The position numbers and the translations under genes were made by a program. A DNA stretch of 64,000 nt, from assembly GCA_947488325.1 (NCBI GenBank), contig CANKYZ010000004.1, positions 1-64,000 of the forward strand, given 5' to 3'. Each line of letters begins with the position of its first letter. Within the stretch, counting starts at the first letter, position 1. This DNA is from an uncultured Erythrobacter sp. Lineage in GTDB: Bacteria > Pseudomonadota > Alphaproteobacteria > Sphingomonadales > Sphingomonadaceae. Below the pieces are notes generated by a model. That model was not told the origin of the DNA. It saw nothing but the letters and a program-made list of their open reading frames with translations, and made no database searches. This document shows, in pieces, positions 62,895 through 64,000 of the stretch.

Positions 62895-64000
62895 TGACCA
62901 CAAGTCTCATCTCTATCGGCCGAAGCGGGGCAGCCGCAGCACGCGCTAGTCTTGAACTGACAGCGCAGAATATCGCGAATGCTTCGAACCCTGACTACGT
63001 GCGCCGCACGATTAATCAGAGCGAGCTTGTCGGCAGCGCCACGATTGATTTTCAGACTAGCAGCGCATTGAGCGGTACGTTCGTTGGAGATGTTCAGCGC
63101 ATCAATAGCGAATTAATCCAGCGTCAGGCGCGCGACAGCGGTTCTCAATTAGCTGCTGCCGAAACGGAGCTTGCGGGCCTGCGTGATGCTGAAACTGCGC
63201 TTGAAAACTCACGCCTGTTTGAAGGGTTGGTGGATTTTGAAGCCGCGCTGATTTTGCTTGAAAGCGACCCAACCGATCCTGCCTTGCGCACCGGAGCGTT
63301 GGAGACTGCGCGGCAACTGACAGACACATTTCACTTCGCAGATATCGCGCTAGGCAACGCCCGCAGTTTGGTTGAAGACGGAGTTACAATCGGGGTGGAA
63401 AGCGCCAATGGTGCTGCGGCCGAGCTGGCGCGGATCAATCTTGCACTCGTCAATTCACGCGAAGGGACAGCGGGTCGAGCCTCGTTGCTTGATGCGCGCG
63501 ATGCGTCTTTGCGCGATCTTGCCGATCAATTCGGGATCACCACCGAATTCGATGAATTTGGGGCTGCCGAAGTTCGGCTGGTTACCTCGCCACCTGATCC
63601 TTCTGGACAAGGTGCTTTGCTCGTTTCCGGTACGACCGCAAATGAAATCAGCGCGGCGGTTCAATCCGATGGGATCACCAGTTTTAGCGTCGCGGGCACG
63701 GCCTTTATTCCCGTCAGCGGTGCGATGGCAGGTCGTGCATCGGCATTGGTTGATATCACCACGCGTCAATCCGAGCTCGACGCTGCAGCACTAGCTACCA
63801 TCACCCGCGCCAATGCAGCACAGGCTTCTGGATCCGCGCTTGATGGATCAGCAGGACAACCGCTATTTTCGGGTACCAATGCCACCGACATAGCTCTGGC
63901 GCTGGCTGATGGATCAGGACTGGCATTGGCACCCGCTGGCGCACCCGCAGGCAGCCGCGACACCGCCAATCTTGGGAATCTAATCGCAGCCTTTGGCGCC
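62894..64000 (+). CDS. flgK: flagellar hook-associated protein FlgK, partial
   Basis: At least 369 codons, running off the window. ATG 62894 overlaps the flgJ stop (TAATG). The start MTTSLISIGRSGAAAARASL-ELTAQNIANASNPDYVRRTIN is the hook-filament junction pattern. The remainder is consistent with FlgK (LINSELIQRQARDSGSQLAA-like region and VDITTRQSELDAAALATITR). The C-terminal coiled part is beyond the end. Confidence 0.9.
   Translation, partial: MTTSLISIGRSGAAAARASLELTAQNIANASNPDYVRRTINQSELVGSATIDFQTSSALSGTFVGDVQRINSELIQRQARDSGSQLAAAETELAGLRDAETALENSRLFEGLVDFEAALILLESDPTDPALRTGALETARQLTDTFHFADIALGNARSLVEDGVTIGVESANGAAAELARINLALVNSREGTAGRASLLDARDASLRDLADQFGITTEFDEFGAAEVRLVTSPPDPSGQGALLVSGTTANEISAAVQSDGITSFSVAGTAFIPVSGAMAGRASALVDITTRQSELDAAALATITRANAAQASGSALDGSAGQPLFSGTNATDIALALADGSGLALAPAGAPAGSRDTANLGNLIAAFGA

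Overview
The window looks like chromosomal DNA of an aerobic, motile alphaproteobacterium, most likely a marine-type sphingomonad (Erythrobacteraceae-like). That placement is an inference from gene content and gene style: carotenoid/stilbene oxygenases, TonB receptor, compact flagellar proteins, cbb3 oxidase, many alpha-type enzymes. No rRNA, tRNA, CRISPR array, insertion sequence or prophage gene was recognised.

Layout. (1) 1-3,400: an AraC regulator preceded by a 23-base C run, then a thiolase and a short-chain dehydrogenase. (2) 3,400-5,090: gene-poor, decayed DNA holding an ECF sigma fragment and one small cupin gene. (3) 5,090-25,030: a stress and respiration island. It has two NsrR-type Rrf2 regulators, a group III truncated globin, a DUF417 membrane protein, a LysR-controlled detoxification operon (CMD peroxidase-like, DUF1348, GST, PNPOx/ferredoxin-reductase flavoprotein), a CBS protein, a seven-iron ferredoxin, DUF488, a second DUF1971 cupin, KatG, a SnoaL-like protein, endonuclease III, and a complete ccoNOQP cbb3 oxidase operon with ccoI and ccoS. 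(4) 25,295-31,410: two divergent carotenoid oxygenases and a zinc-type TonB receptor. (5) 31,433-49,100: metabolic genes (enoyl reductase-like, thioesterase, dCTP deaminase, PutA, MTA phosphorylase, GST, aldehyde dehydrogenase, hydrolase, APH/acyl-CoA dehydrogenase pair, TolB-amidohydrolase). (6) 49,116-64,000: flagellar genes in two divergent blocks, flgA-flgM-flgN-slt-flhA-fliA on the minus strand and flgBCDEFGHIJK on the plus strand, with a GGDEF gene and a MotA/MotB-like pair between them. flgK runs off the window.

How it works together. The island reads as a defence against nitric oxide, peroxide and low oxygen. Fe-S Rrf2 repressors would sense the stress, globin, ferredoxin, KatG and detoxifying enzymes would remove it, and the high-affinity oxidase would keep respiration going. 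Related AT-rich operator-like sequences (GTATATTA-type) lie in front of the nsrR/globin pair, katG and the SnoaL/nth pair. A different NsrR-like dyad lies before fdxA, and a weaker one before ccoN. The fdxA leader also holds three mutually complementary segments able to form two alternative hairpins, one covering the ribosome binding site. In the flagellar region good sigma-54 promoters precede flgA and flgB. The flgB promoter has a palindrome and two TTGCCGG elements 21 bases apart upstream, a typical enhancer arrangement.
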